DNA from: Paludibacteraceae bacterium
Lineage (GTDB): Bacteria; Bacteroidota; Bacteroidia; Bacteroidales; Paludibacteraceae
Assembly (NCBI GenBank): GCA_017480285.1
Contig: JAFVAX010000093.1
Coordinates: 1-37,011 of the forward strand
DNA length: 37,011 nt
Direction of reading: 5' to 3'
The notes below the pieces were generated by a model. It saw only the letters and a list, made by a program, of their open reading frames with translations, ran no database searches and was not told where the DNA came from. Position 1 is the first letter of the stretch; every line of letters begins with the position of its first letter. This document shows positions 1 through 6,996 of the stretch, in pieces. The position numbers and the translations under genes were made by a program.

Positions 1-766
1 AGTACCCGACTGGAGAGATCGGTGTCCCGACACACCCGAAGAGGCTCGAAGCAGTGTTGACGAGAACGGTTGCGAGCGAGACACTGACGGCGACGGAGTG
101 CCCGACTGGAGAGACCAATGCCCCGGAACGCTTGCAGAGGCTCGCGGACATGTCGATGCTAACGGTTGTGAGTTAGATTCAGATGGCGACAGAGTACCTG
201 ATTGGAAAGATCGTTGTCCTGACACTCCAAAAGAAGCATCACAGTATCCTAACGGAGTTGACGAGAACGGCTGTGTGCGCGATACCGACGGCGACGGAAC
301 ACCTGACTACGAAGACAAATGTCCTGACATGGCAGGTCCGAGAGAGAACCTCGGTTGCCCCGCACTCAAGTCAACTGAGACACGCGTGCTGCAAGATGCT
401 ATGAAGGGTATCCAGTTCGAGACAGGCAAGGCCATCATCAAACCGGCTTCATATCAAACACTTAACGATGTGGCAAATGTGTTCCTGAATAACCCTTACT
501 ATCAGGTTGAAGTTCAAGGACATACCGACTCAACTGGTAACCCCGATAAGAACCTCGTTCTCTCGCAGAAGCGTGCTGATGCTGTTCGCGACTACCTCAT
601 CTCAAGAGGTGTGCCGGCAAGCCAACTCACCTCTGTCGGATATGGCGATACCAAACCTATTGATACTAACGAGACAAAAGCCGGTCGTGCTAACAACCGC
701 CGTGTTGAGTTCATTTATCAATACACCGACACAATCACTCACGAAGAGTATCAATATCAGAGATAA
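1..766 (+). CDS. OmpA family protein with TSP3 calcium repeats (5' truncated by window)
   Basis: The reading frame is open from base 2 and ends at TAA 764-766, so the start lies upstream; 254 residues are visible. The first ~95 residues are thrombospondin type 3-like repeats of the form DTDGDGVPDW..D.CP, which in this family bind calcium and act as a stalk. The C-terminal ~120 residues are an OmpA-like peptidoglycan-binding domain, with HTDSTG (the Asp that contacts diaminopimelate), the NLVLSQKRADAV helix, VGYGDTKP and the terminal NNRRVEF arginines. The missing part is probably an N-terminal beta-barrel, as in Bacteroidales OmpA/OprF-type proteins, which would make this an outer-membrane protein tethered to peptidoglycan; the barrel is inferred. 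A strong terminator follows about 100 bases downstream, so the gene ends its transcript. Confidence 0.93.
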   Translation, partial: VPDWRDRCPDTPEEARSSVDENGCERDTDGDGVPDWRDQCPGTLAEARGHVDANGCELDSDGDRVPDWKDRCPDTPKEASQYPNGVDENGCVRDTDGDGTPDYEDKCPDMAGPRENLGCPALKSTETRVLQDAMKGIQFETGKAIIKPASYQTLNDVANVFLNNPYYQVEVQGHTDSTGNPDKNLVLSQKRADAVRDYLISRGVPASQLTSVGYGDTKPIDTNETKAGRANNRRVEFIYQYTDTITHEEYQYQR

Positions 767-863
767 GAGAAAAATAAACACATAAACAAACAAACAAACC
801 AATAAATAAATAACTAAACAAACCATTAGCCTATAATAGTCTCCAACGACTGATTGTTTTAAC

Positions 864-898
864 AAGACTGCCGAACAAATAGTTTCGGCAGTCTTTTA
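864..898 (+). terminator. Rho-independent terminator after OmpA gene
   Basis: A perfect 12-bp stem (864-875 with 884-895, AAGACTGCCGAA / TTCGGCAGTCTT) has an 8-nt loop and is followed by a short T run. The spacer before it (about 775-830) is low-complexity AAAC/AAAT tetranucleotide sequence without a gene. Confidence 0.9.
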
Positions 899-900
899 TT

Positions 901-952
901 CCTCATTCTGACGAAGGTCAGAATCTCATTCCTCATTCCCTCATTCTGACGA
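901..952. repeat. REP-like palindromic repeat, one full copy and one half copy
   Basis: 905-924 is ATTCTGAC-GAAG-GTCAGAAT, a perfect 8-bp inverted repeat with a 4-nt loop, preceded by CCTC. A half copy, ATTCTGACGAA, sits at 942-952. The same element in the opposite orientation (loop CTTC or CTCC, followed by GAG) recurs at 2417-2436, and in multi-copy clusters at 14905-15000 and 27269-27398. All copies are intergenic. Confidence 0.85.
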
Positions 953-962
953 AATTTTGTGA

Positions 963-970
963 TATATTTG
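963..970 (+). promoter_or_regulatory. Bacteroidota -7 element upstream of pfkB
   Basis: TATATTTG matches the TAnnTTTG -7 consensus. I see no good TTTG -33 element at the expected distance. Transcription would begin near 976-978, so the ATG at 976 is too close to serve as the start, which supports the ATG at 1027 (or 1018). Confidence 0.5.
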
Positions 971-1026
971 CTAATATGCTTTATTTTTACTATTTTCGCA
1001 ATGTTTTCATACAAAATATGGTAGAT

Positions 1027-1929
1027 ATGACTAAACAAAGAGTAATAGGAATAGGCGAGACGGTGCTTGACATCTTGTTTAAGAACGACCAACCGCTGAA
1101 AGCCGTGCCGGGTGGCTCTACTTTTAATAGTCTCGTATCGCTCGGTAGGGCAGGAGTTGAATGTGCCATGCTCACAGAAGCAGGCTCCGACCATATTGGC
1201 GATATAATATGCAAGTTTCTTGTCGAAAATGGTGTTTCACAGGAGTTTGTCTGTCGGCACGATGGTGTCAAATCGCATATCTCATTGGCTTTTTTGGACG
1301 ACAACAACGATGCTCAATATGTGTTCTACAAAGACCATGCATCAGTTTCGTTAGACGGATTACTTCCGAAGTTCAATAAAAACGATATAGTGCTTTTTGG
1401 CTCGTTTTTCGCCATCAATCCTAATATCCGTTCTGTTGTAGGCAGTATGTTGCGAGAAGCGCATAATGCCGGTGCATGGCTCTATTATGATGTCAATTTC
1501 CGCAAGTCGCATCTGGCAGATTTACCACTTGTTTTACCAAACATCGAAGAAAATATGCGGTTAGCAGATGTGGTACGCGGGTCTATGGACGACTTCCGTT
1601 TTCTATATGATATCAACGAGAAAAAGGCTATATATGAGCGAGTTAGTCGTTTCTGTAAGACTCTTATTCTCACCGACGGTGCCAACGATATCTGCGTCTT
1701 CACACAAGCGGGTTGTAGGGCTTACAAGGTTAAGCCCATAACGACAGTCAGTACGGTTGGGGCTGGTGATAACTTTAATGCCGGATATATTTATGCCAAA
1801 CTTAAAGGCATTGATTCTCAAGACGATATGATTGAGATGGCACAACGCTGGAGTCAAGATGTATGCCAACAGCTTGGCAATAACATAAGCGATGAATTAG
1901 TTGAATGGCTGAAAAATAGTGAATTGTAA
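1027..1929 (+). CDS. PfkB-family carbohydrate kinase (fructokinase/ribokinase-like)
   Basis: A 300-residue cytoplasmic sugar kinase of the ribokinase (PfkB) family, which phosphorylates a sugar or nucleoside with ATP. The N-terminus has GIGETVLDILF and the substrate-side GG motif in VPGGSTFNSLVSLGRAG. The C-terminal signature VGAGDNFNAG carries the catalytic Asp and the anion hole. Length is usual for the family. The frame is also open upstream to an ATG at 976, but the -7 promoter element at 963-970 and homologues that begin just before the GIGE motif favour 1027; 1018 is the other possibility. It stands alone between an upstream terminator and a bidirectional terminator shared with tRNA-Ala. 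The substrate cannot be named from sequence; fructose is a common one for close relatives. Confidence 0.9.
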   Translation: MTKQRVIGIGETVLDILFKNDQPLKAVPGGSTFNSLVSLGRAGVECAMLTEAGSDHIGDIICKFLVENGVSQEFVCRHDGVKSHISLAFLDDNNDAQYVFYKDHASVSLDGLLPKFNKNDIVLFGSFFAINPNIRSVVGSMLREAHNAGAWLYYDVNFRKSHLADLPLVLPNIEENMRLADVVRGSMDDFRFLYDINEKKAIYERVSRFCKTLILTDGANDICVFTQAGCRAYKVKPITTVSTVGAGDNFNAGYIYAKLKGIDSQDDMIEMAQRWSQDVCQQLGNNISDELVEWLKNSEL

Positions 1930-1937
1930 ATTGTAAA

Positions 1938-1970
1938 AAAACGCAGAAACTCATTGAGAATCTGCGTTTT
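1938..1970. terminator. Bidirectional terminator between pfkB and tRNA-Ala
   Basis: A 10-bp stem, AAAACGCAGA (1938-1947) with TCTGCGTTTT (1961-1970), has A-rich and T-rich flanks on both sides and an inner CTC/GAG pairing. It would stop pfkB on the plus strand and the convergent tRNA transcript on the minus strand. Confidence 0.85.
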
Positions 1971-1981
1971 CAGTAGGGTAG

Positions 1982-2054
1982 TGGAGCATAGCGGACTCGA
2001 ACCGCTTACCTCAACACTGCCAGTGTTGCGCTCTACCAGATGAGCTAATACCCC
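1982..2054 (-). tRNA. tRNA-Ala (anticodon GGC)
   Basis: On the minus strand the 73-nt sequence folds as a full cloverleaf. The acceptor GGGGTAT pairs with ATGCTCC, including the G3-U70 wobble that is the alanine identity element, and the discriminator is A73. The D stem is GCTC/GAGC. The anticodon stem is CAACA/TGTTG around loop CTGGCAG, giving anticodon GGC (plus-strand positions 2019-2021). The T arm contains GGTTCGAGTCC. CCA is not encoded. It has its own consensus promoter at 2108-2139 and ends in the terminator at 1938-1970. Confidence 0.97.
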
Positions 2055-2107
2055 AAACAAAAAACTCGTATTATCAACACTTTGGCTTTAAGTTTTCCAA
2101 GCCGATA

Positions 2108-2139
2108 CAAAGATACAAGTTTTTTTATTTATTTCCAAA
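2108..2139 (-). promoter_or_regulatory. Bacteroidota promoter for tRNA-Ala
   Basis: On the minus strand TTTG (complement of 2136-2139), a 20-nt spacer and TATCTTTG (complement of 2108-2115) match the -33/-7 consensus exactly, about 54 nt before the tRNA 5' end. Confidence 0.8.
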
Positions 2140-2169
2140 TTTTTTGCATTTTTTTTATTTCACGCAATT

Positions 2170-2375
2170 TCCCACAGATTTTGACAGATTAAAACAGATT
2201 TACACAGATTTTTATTTCACGCAGATACTGCCAATTCCAAAGAATAATATTTATATAAAAGAAAGGACATAAGAAGTAATAAAATTCTGCGTTATCGGCG
2301 AAATCTGTGAGAAATAAAAAAAGCATTCATGCAAAAACCGTGTAAATCTGTCTTAATCCGTTAAAATCTGAGGGA
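2170..2375. repeat. Long imperfect inverted repeat built of 10-bp ACAGATT units
   Basis: The left arm 2170-2213 contains four ACAGATT motifs at an exact 10-base period (2174, 2184, 2194, 2204). Its reverse complement matches the right arm 2333-2375 with five substitutions and one gap over 44 bases. Weaker inner complementarity continues (TTTATTTCACGCAGAT near 2211-2226 against CTGTGAGAAATAAA near 2305-2318), giving a ~205-bp hairpin-like element. No ORF lies inside. The interval 2055-2594 has no gene; it holds the tRNA promoter, this element, a REP-like palindrome and a 20-bp tandem duplication. Confidence 0.75.
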
Positions 2376-2416
2376 GATATAATTTTATCAGCGGAAACTA
2401 CAAGAAAAAAAATAAG

Positions 2417-2480
2417 ATTCTGACCTCCGTCAGAATGAGAAATAGGATTGATAATTATATAATAGGATGGATAATTATAT
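2417..2480. repeat. REP-like palindrome plus 20-bp tandem duplication
   Basis: 2417-2436 is ATTCTGAC-CTCC-GTCAGAAT, a single copy of the dispersed palindrome with a variant loop. It is followed at 2441-2460 and 2461-2480 by two adjacent copies of a 20-base unit (AATAGGATKGATAATTATAT) that differ at one base. Confidence 0.8.
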
Positions 2481-2594
2481 TTCCCAAATTCACACAAATG
2501 CTATTTTACATAATATAAATTATGTTCAAAATTTATAAAAAGTTTTAACGACTCTTAAAAAACAATAATTTCATGCAATATCTGCGAGAAAAAA

Positions 2595-3140
2595 TTATGT
2601 AAATTCCTGAAAAGTACCATCATCAAAATATACGATGATACGCTGAATCTTGCGAGGTTTGATTTTTTTATCCTCAGTTGAGCGAACATTGGAGTTATTG
2701 GAAATTCCAGAAACTTTACTGTCGCCAACACGAGTTCTTGCAAGCCTTGACTTTGAAACAGAAAAGTCTGAAGAACCGCCACCGGACAACTCAGCATTTA
2801 CATTTCCACCTTCTAACGGCAAACCAGACTCTGAATTTATGCCGGACATATCGCCAGTGATGTCTTGTTCATCGATATTTTCAAACAAAGTCTGTTCTTG
2901 ATAAAGTTCGCGAGAATCGTTTTTTTGCGAAAACATCATACCCACGCCTAAAATAAGCCAATCTGACGAAACCTCACGAAAACGGTTCAGTATTTTGCGC
3001 ATCACATCCAAGCTCGGCTTATTTCGTTCGCCGAGTATGTTCGACAATGTTCCGGTTTGAATACCAATCTCTTCAGCAAACTGTTTAGCATTCATTTTTT
3101 CTGCTACCATCAAGGCATTTATCCGCTCACTCTCATTCAT
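2595..3140 (-). CDS. XRE-family helix-turn-helix regulator
   Basis: A 181-residue predicted DNA-binding protein. Residues ~5-60 form a Cro/CI-type helix-turn-helix: AEKMNAKQFAEEIGIQTGTL (scaffold and recognition helices), then SNILGERNKPSLDVMRKIL, followed by the usual SSDWLILGVGMM ending. Residues ~75-155 are polar and low-complexity and look disordered. The last ~20 residues, KPRKIQRIIVYFDDGTFQEF, are a tail I recognise from many Bacteroidales XRE proteins; its function is not known to me. The start at 3140 follows a consensus promoter (3183-3214) by ~40 nt. It stands alone in an AT-rich, repeat-bearing region, with no integrase or phage genes nearby. Its target is unknown; autoregulation is plausible, since TTTGTGAA motifs flank its promoter. 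Confidence 0.85.
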   Translation of the reverse strand: MNESERINALMVAEKMNAKQFAEEIGIQTGTLSNILGERNKPSLDVMRKILNRFREVSSDWLILGVGMMFSQKNDSRELYQEQTLFENIDEQDITGDMSGINSESGLPLEGGNVNAELSGGGSSDFSVSKSRLARTRVGDSKVSGISNNSNVRSTEDKKIKPRKIQRIIVYFDDGTFQEFT

Positions 3141-3166
3141 TTTTTACAAAATTTTTAGCAAAAACA

Positions 3167-3668
3167 TTTGTGAATTATGCTACAAAGATATGAAAACTTT
3201 TTCACAAAAACAAATCAAAATAAAAGTTTTCAAACAAAAATATATATTTTCAAATCAAAACATCACAATAAATGCAGATTAAGTAAAGACTACGCATATA
3301 TATTGAAAATCAGCAGTAAATAAGCACAATATAGCACTTGAGATTTTTTATATAAATGCTTGATTTTAAGATATGTTACTTGCTATTTGCAGTATATATT
3401 ACAAATATGCAATCTTTATTCAGGAAAAGTGATATATTATGATATATTTCACTTTAGATTTTTTGCATAATTGATTGATATTTTGCAATTTCTATATAAA
3501 TACATTATTTAATATGCAATAACAATCTTATTAAGTTTTCAAATGTTTGTGAATTTTCGTTTGTGTGTTTTTATTTGCAAACAGTCCTACTCTATTATTT
3601 TTGCTTTGTGAATTTTGGTTGTGTTTTTAGCCTTGGTTTTGCATTGAAAAGTTTTTATTTGTGAATTT
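3167..3668. repeat. Set of five TTTGTGAA motifs in a gene-free AT-rich region
   Basis: TTTGTGAATT occurs at 3167-3176, TTTGTGAA on the minus strand at 3201-3208, and TTTGTGAATTT(T) at 3546-3557, 3605-3616 and 3658-3668 (spacings 59 and 53). An imperfect inverted repeat AAAGTGATATAT / ATATATTTCACTTT lies at 3426-3455. The rest of 3215-3772 is very AT-rich; I see no gene in it. The motifs could be operator sites for the adjacent XRE protein or simply AT-rich coincidence. Confidence 0.4.
3183..3214 (-). promoter_or_regulatory. Bacteroidota promoter for the XRE regulator
   Basis: On the minus strand TTTG (complement of 3211-3214), a 20-nt spacer and TATCTTTG (complement of 3183-3190) lie ~43 nt before the ATG at 3140. 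TTTGTGAA motifs occur on either side of or inside it (3167-3176 plus strand; 3201-3208 minus strand, within the spacer). Confidence 0.8.
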
Positions 3669-3772
3669 AATAAGCCTGTTTTTGGTACTTTTATTCCCTA
3701 CCCTTCTTCATAATGTTGAAATTTTTGGATATTTGAAAACAAAATTCTTTTTGATGAAAATATCGGCTAAAA

Positions 3773-3804
3773 TTTGTATTTTTGTGGAAAAAGGATTATT
3801 TTTG
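3773..3804 (+). promoter_or_regulatory. Bacteroidota promoter for tdh
   Basis: TTTG (3773-3776), a 20-nt spacer and TATTTTTG (3797-3804) predict a start near 3811 and a ~75-nt leader before the tdh ATG at 3887. Confidence 0.7.
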
Positions 3805-3886
3805 CAAAAATATCCCACGGATTTTATGTTAGAATCTAAATCATATTGAATGCAAAAATATATTGAAAAACACAAAATAATTGAAA

Positions 3887-4915
3887 ATGAAAGCATTAGT
3901 TAAACGCCATCGTGAGCGTGGAATATGGATGGAGGAAGTTCCGATGCCTGAAATGGGCTTGAACGATGTTCTTATAAAAGTAAAAAAAGCAGCTATCTGT
4001 GGCACTGACCTTCACATGTATCGCTGGGACGATTGGTCGCAAACGCATACCAATCCACCGTTTATTCAAGGACACGAATTTGTTGGTACTGTGGTAGATA
4101 CGGGTGCCGGCGTTAGAAATGTACATGTGGGCGACAGAGTTACAGCCGAAGGTCATATCGTTTGTGGACATTGTCGGAACTGCCGTCGTGGAATGGGACA
4201 TGTATGCGAGAACACGCTGTCGGTCGGCATAACGCGCGATGGTGCTTTTGCTGAATATGTGAGCATTCCAGAGAGTAACATAGTGCGTTTGAAAGACTCT
4301 ATTTCTGACGATTTTGCGGCTATCATGGACCCATTCGGCAATGCCACTCACACTGCCCTCGCCTTTCCGTTATTGGGTGAAGATGTGTTGATTACGGGTG
4401 CCGGACTGATTGGTACAATGGCTACAGGAATATGCCGTTTTGCCGGTGCAAAAAACATCGTCGTAACAGACATTAACCCTATCCGTTTGGAGATTGCGAA
4501 GAAGATGGGTGCCACGCTGACTGTCGATGGCAGCAAGGGCGAGACGGTTGCAGATGCTATGTTTCAATTGGGAATCAGGGGGTTTGATGTTGGTCTTGAG
4601 ATGTCGGGTGCCCCTGCTGCTTTCAACGATATGGTGCAACACATGTATCGCGGAAGTAACATAGCACAACTTGGTATTTTGCCTTCTGACACAAAAGTAA
4701 ACTGGTCGGATGTTATTTTCAATGCACTGACAATCAAAGGTATAACAGGGCGTCGGATGTGGGAAACATGGTATCAGATGGAGCAGATGCTGTTGGGCGG
4801 TTTGGACTTGTCGCCTGTCATTACCCACCATTTCAAGTTTGACGACTTCCAAAAAGGCTTTGACATAATGGATTCAGGTCAGTGCGGAAAAGTCATTTTG
4901 GAAATTGAGAAATGA
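3887..4915 (+). CDS. tdh: L-threonine 3-dehydrogenase (zinc, MDR family)
   Basis: Oxidises L-threonine with NAD+ to 2-amino-3-ketobutyrate, which a CoA ligase then splits to glycine and acetyl-CoA. It is 342 residues, close to the 341 of E. coli Tdh. The catalytic zinc ligands are Cys38 in AICGTDLH and the His/Glu of GHEF. The structural zinc cluster is [15 protein letters not shown]. The Rossmann NAD motif appears as [23 protein letters not shown] six bases upstream also opens the frame, but MKALVK at 3887 matches the family N-terminus. It is a single gene with its own promoter; no kbl (glycine C-acetyltransferase) gene is next to it here. Other zinc alcohol dehydrogenases share the fold, but the N-terminal and GHEF contexts are those of Tdh. 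Confidence 0.92.
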   Translation: MKALVKRHRERGIWMEEVPMPEMGLNDVLIKVKKAAICGTDLHMYRWDDWSQTHTNPPFIQGHEFVGTVVDTGAGVRNVHVGDRVTAEGHIVCGHCRNCRRGMGHVCENTLSVGITRDGAFAEYVSIPESNIVRLKDSISDDFAAIMDPFGNATHTALAFPLLGEDVLITGAGLIGTMATGICRFAGAKNIVVTDINPIRLEIAKKMGATLTVDGSKGETVADAMFQLGIRGFDVGLEMSGAPAAFNDMVQHMYRGSNIAQLGILPSDTKVNWSDVIFNALTIKGITGRRMWETWYQMEQMLLGGLDLSPVITHHFKFDDFQKGFDIMDSGQCGKVILEIEK

Positions 4916-4932
4916 GGAAAATACATTAAAAA

Positions 4933-4963
4933 TTGCTAAATTGAATAATTATTTGTATATTTG
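4933..4963 (+). promoter_or_regulatory. Bacteroidota promoter for the FemAB/glycosyltransferase operon
   Basis: TTG (4933-4935), a 20-nt spacer and TATATTTG (4956-4963) lie about 39 nt before the ATG at 5002. It is the only promoter of this type I see before the genes through 10430. Confidence 0.7.
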
Positions 4964-5001
4964 TAGTAATTAAAACGGTTTTATCGTAACCAAGTCCTGA
5001 T

Positions 5002-5973
5002 ATGGCAGAATTATTGCAAATAGAGCAAACAATGTTCCCAAAAGCGCATAAAGAGGCGTATCGCAGGTTGTGTGAGCAACGCGACGATATACCCCTTTTT
5101 TTGCAGGCTTGGTGGTTAGATGCGGTAACTGAACCTGACAACAAACAATGGCAAGTGCTTCTATCAACAAACAAGAAAGGTGAAATAGAGGGCGCATTGC
5201 CTTTTGTTTTTGGCAAGAAATTTGGAATGTATTTTGCTGTAACTCCGCAACTTACGCAATATACAGGAATATGGCAAAGAAAGCCGGATATGAATATTCA
5301 AAAAGATCTTATTCGCCAATTAGAGGCTCTTCATTTGTCTTTTTTTGAAGTCCGGTTTATGCCAGAATACACTAATTGGTTGCCGTTTTATTGGTCGGGC
5401 TACAAGCAGCAGACCCGTTATACCTATCGCATTGAAGATACTTCTGATTTACAGAATGTTATAAGCGGTTTTGATAGTGCAAAAAAGAAACATCTGAAGC
5501 ATATTGAATGCAATGGTTTGCAGGCAGATTTTACGATGTCAGCCGAAGATTTTTACGAATTGCAGTGCCTCCAACTGAAAGGCAGAAAAGATACAAATGT
5601 GCTTTCAAATCAGTTAGTTACACATCTTGTTCAGACAGCCCGCGAACGCGATTCGGGCGAGATAATCTGTATCAAAGACCGTGAGGGTAACATAAATGCT
5701 GCATCGTTTGTGATGTGGGACAACCGCTCGGCTTACAATCTCATAACCGCTATTCACCCCGATTTCCGTAGTAGCGGTGCGAGCACAATGATGATAATGG
5801 AAGCCTTGAAAATCTGCAATATACGACATTTAGCGTGGGACTTTGAAGGCAGTATGATTGAAAATGTGGAGCACAATAATCGACAGTTCGGGGCAGTCCA
5901 ACAGCCTTATTTTGAGATATTTAAGTATAGCCCGATGATTCAGTTTGCACAGTTGTTTATGAAAGTGAAATAA
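5002..5973 (+). CDS. FemAB/GNAT-like aminoacyl- or acyltransferase, first of pair
   Basis: A 323-residue cytoplasmic protein resembling the FemAB/GNAT_6 group, whose members transfer an amino acid or acyl group to a cell-envelope substrate. Visible features are the basic stretch SAKKKHLKHIE near residue 160, where related proteins have a conserved K/R-rich helix, and the C-terminal acetyltransferase-like part. That part has AASFVMWDNRSAYNL, then HPDFRSSGASTMMIMEAL and DFEGSMIENVEHNNRQFGA, a motif typical of this group. It has no signal peptide or membrane segment. It is the first gene after a clear promoter and is followed 51 bases later by a second family member. Substrate is unknown; the neighbouring glycosyltransferases and flippase suggest a role in a surface glycan or its lipid-linked precursor. 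Confidence 0.75.
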   Translation: MAELLQIEQTMFPKAHKEAYRRLCEQRDDIPLFLQAWWLDAVTEPDNKQWQVLLSTNKKGEIEGALPFVFGKKFGMYFAVTPQLTQYTGIWQRKPDMNIQKDLIRQLEALHLSFFEVRFMPEYTNWLPFYWSGYKQQTRYTYRIEDTSDLQNVISGFDSAKKKHLKHIECNGLQADFTMSAEDFYELQCLQLKGRKDTNVLSNQLVTHLVQTARERDSGEIICIKDREGNINAASFVMWDNRSAYNLITAIHPDFRSSGASTMMIMEALKICNIRHLAWDFEGSMIENVEHNNRQFGAVQQPYFEIFKYSPMIQFAQLFMKVK

Positions 5974-6024
5974 CATAAACATATTCAAAATATAAAGATA
6001 ATACATAAGTCATAACTATAAGAT

Positions 6025-6996
6025 ATGCAAGAAGTTAGCAAGCAACAATTTTACGAAGCGATAAGCGATTTTGAGTGGATTCCATTCACTCAAAATGATG
6101 CCTATTGCCGAAGTCAGGTACCTGCTGACAGTTTGCGTTATTACTTGGATAACAGCGACTTACCCCGGATTGGCTGTGTTGGTTTTCATCGCCGACATCT
6201 CGGTTTGAAGTTGCTGCGTGTTGTAGGTGAATGTAAGAAAAATCGTGTTTTGCCAAAAGAATTAGTGAGTGAGTTTTATGAACAGATAACTCATACAGAT
6301 TATAGTATTATTCAACTCAATTTAGACACTCCATATTCGCCTGAAAATGAGATTGCTATGCGTCTTGCAGGGTATCTTCGACCGATTGGTTTGTACTCAA
6401 CAACGCTATCAAAAATCATTTTGACAGACCCCGAGAAACATCATTTCAACAAACATTGGCGAAACAATCTGAACAAGAGTCAGCGCAATAATCTGTTACT
6501 TAGAGTTATAGACAGACCTCAGGAAAATGACATACGAGATTTTGCCGACAAATATGCAGAAATGCTTGATAGAAAACATTTTAGCGATAGTTTATCGTAT
6601 GATCAGTTGAGCATTTTGATGTGCGATGAGCATTATAAAATGCTTGTAGTCGAAACAGAAACAGGCGAGCGTATTGCCGGCAGAATAATGTATATTCATG
6701 GGCAAACGGCATACGGGATGTATTCTTACACGAACCTGAAAGGCAGGGACTTGTCGGCATCGTATTTTCTATATGAGCAGCAATGTAAGTATCTGTATGA
6801 TAACGGTATAGAACAGTTTGATGTAGGTCGAATCTCGCCCGGACAAAGTGCAAAAAACGGTATTTTTCACTTCAAAGACGGTGTAAGTGGCGAATATGTA
6901 AAGTATTTGGGTGAATGGGAATTTGTGAGAAACCGCTGTTTATCGCTGTTGTTGTATATAGTAAAAGTTTTGAAAAACAAGCAGTTACGAGTATGA
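6025..6996 (+). CDS. FemAB/GNAT-like aminoacyl- or acyltransferase, second of pair
   Basis: Also 323 residues and of the same broad fold as the preceding gene, but divergent in sequence, so it is an old paralogue or an independent family member rather than a recent duplicate. The basic helix is HFNKHWRNNLNKSQRNNL near residue 150. The C-terminal half has GERIAGRIMYIHGQTAYGMY, then GRDLSASYFLYEQQCKYLYD and FDVGRISPGQSAKNGIFHFK, matching the acceptor/acyl-CoA side of GNAT_6 proteins. It has no export signal. Its stop overlaps the start of the next gene (ATGA at 6993-6996), so the two are probably translationally coupled. Substrate unknown. Confidence 0.75.
   Translation: MQEVSKQQFYEAISDFEWIPFTQNDAYCRSQVPADSLRYYLDNSDLPRIGCVGFHRRHLGLKLLRVVGECKKNRVLPKELVSEFYEQITHTDYSIIQLNLDTPYSPENEIAMRLAGYLRPIGLYSTTLSKIILTDPEKHHFNKHWRNNLNKSQRNNLLLRVIDRPQENDIRDFADKYAEMLDRKHFSDSLSYDQLSILMCDEHYKMLVVETETGERIAGRIMYIHGQTAYGMYSYTNLKGRDLSASYFLYEQQCKYLYDNGIEQFDVGRISPGQSAKNGIFHFKDGVSGEYVKYLGEWEFVRNRCLSLLLYIVKVLKNKQLRV

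Noticed and set aside
1854..2060. Minus-strand ORF containing LVERNTGSVEVSGSSPLCST
   Set aside because: This is the translation of tRNA-Ala and its terminator, a well-known type of false protein.
3661..3849. Plus-strand 62-codon ORF before tdh
   Set aside because: It spans the consensus tdh promoter (3773-3804), has AT-driven composition (Phe/Leu/Ile/Lys) and no family resemblance.
2055..3880. Genomic island or prophage remnant integrated at tRNA-Ala
   Set aside because: No integrase, no duplicated tRNA 3' end and no phage genes are seen; only the repeats and an XRE regulator hint at it, so it is not annotated as a mobile element.
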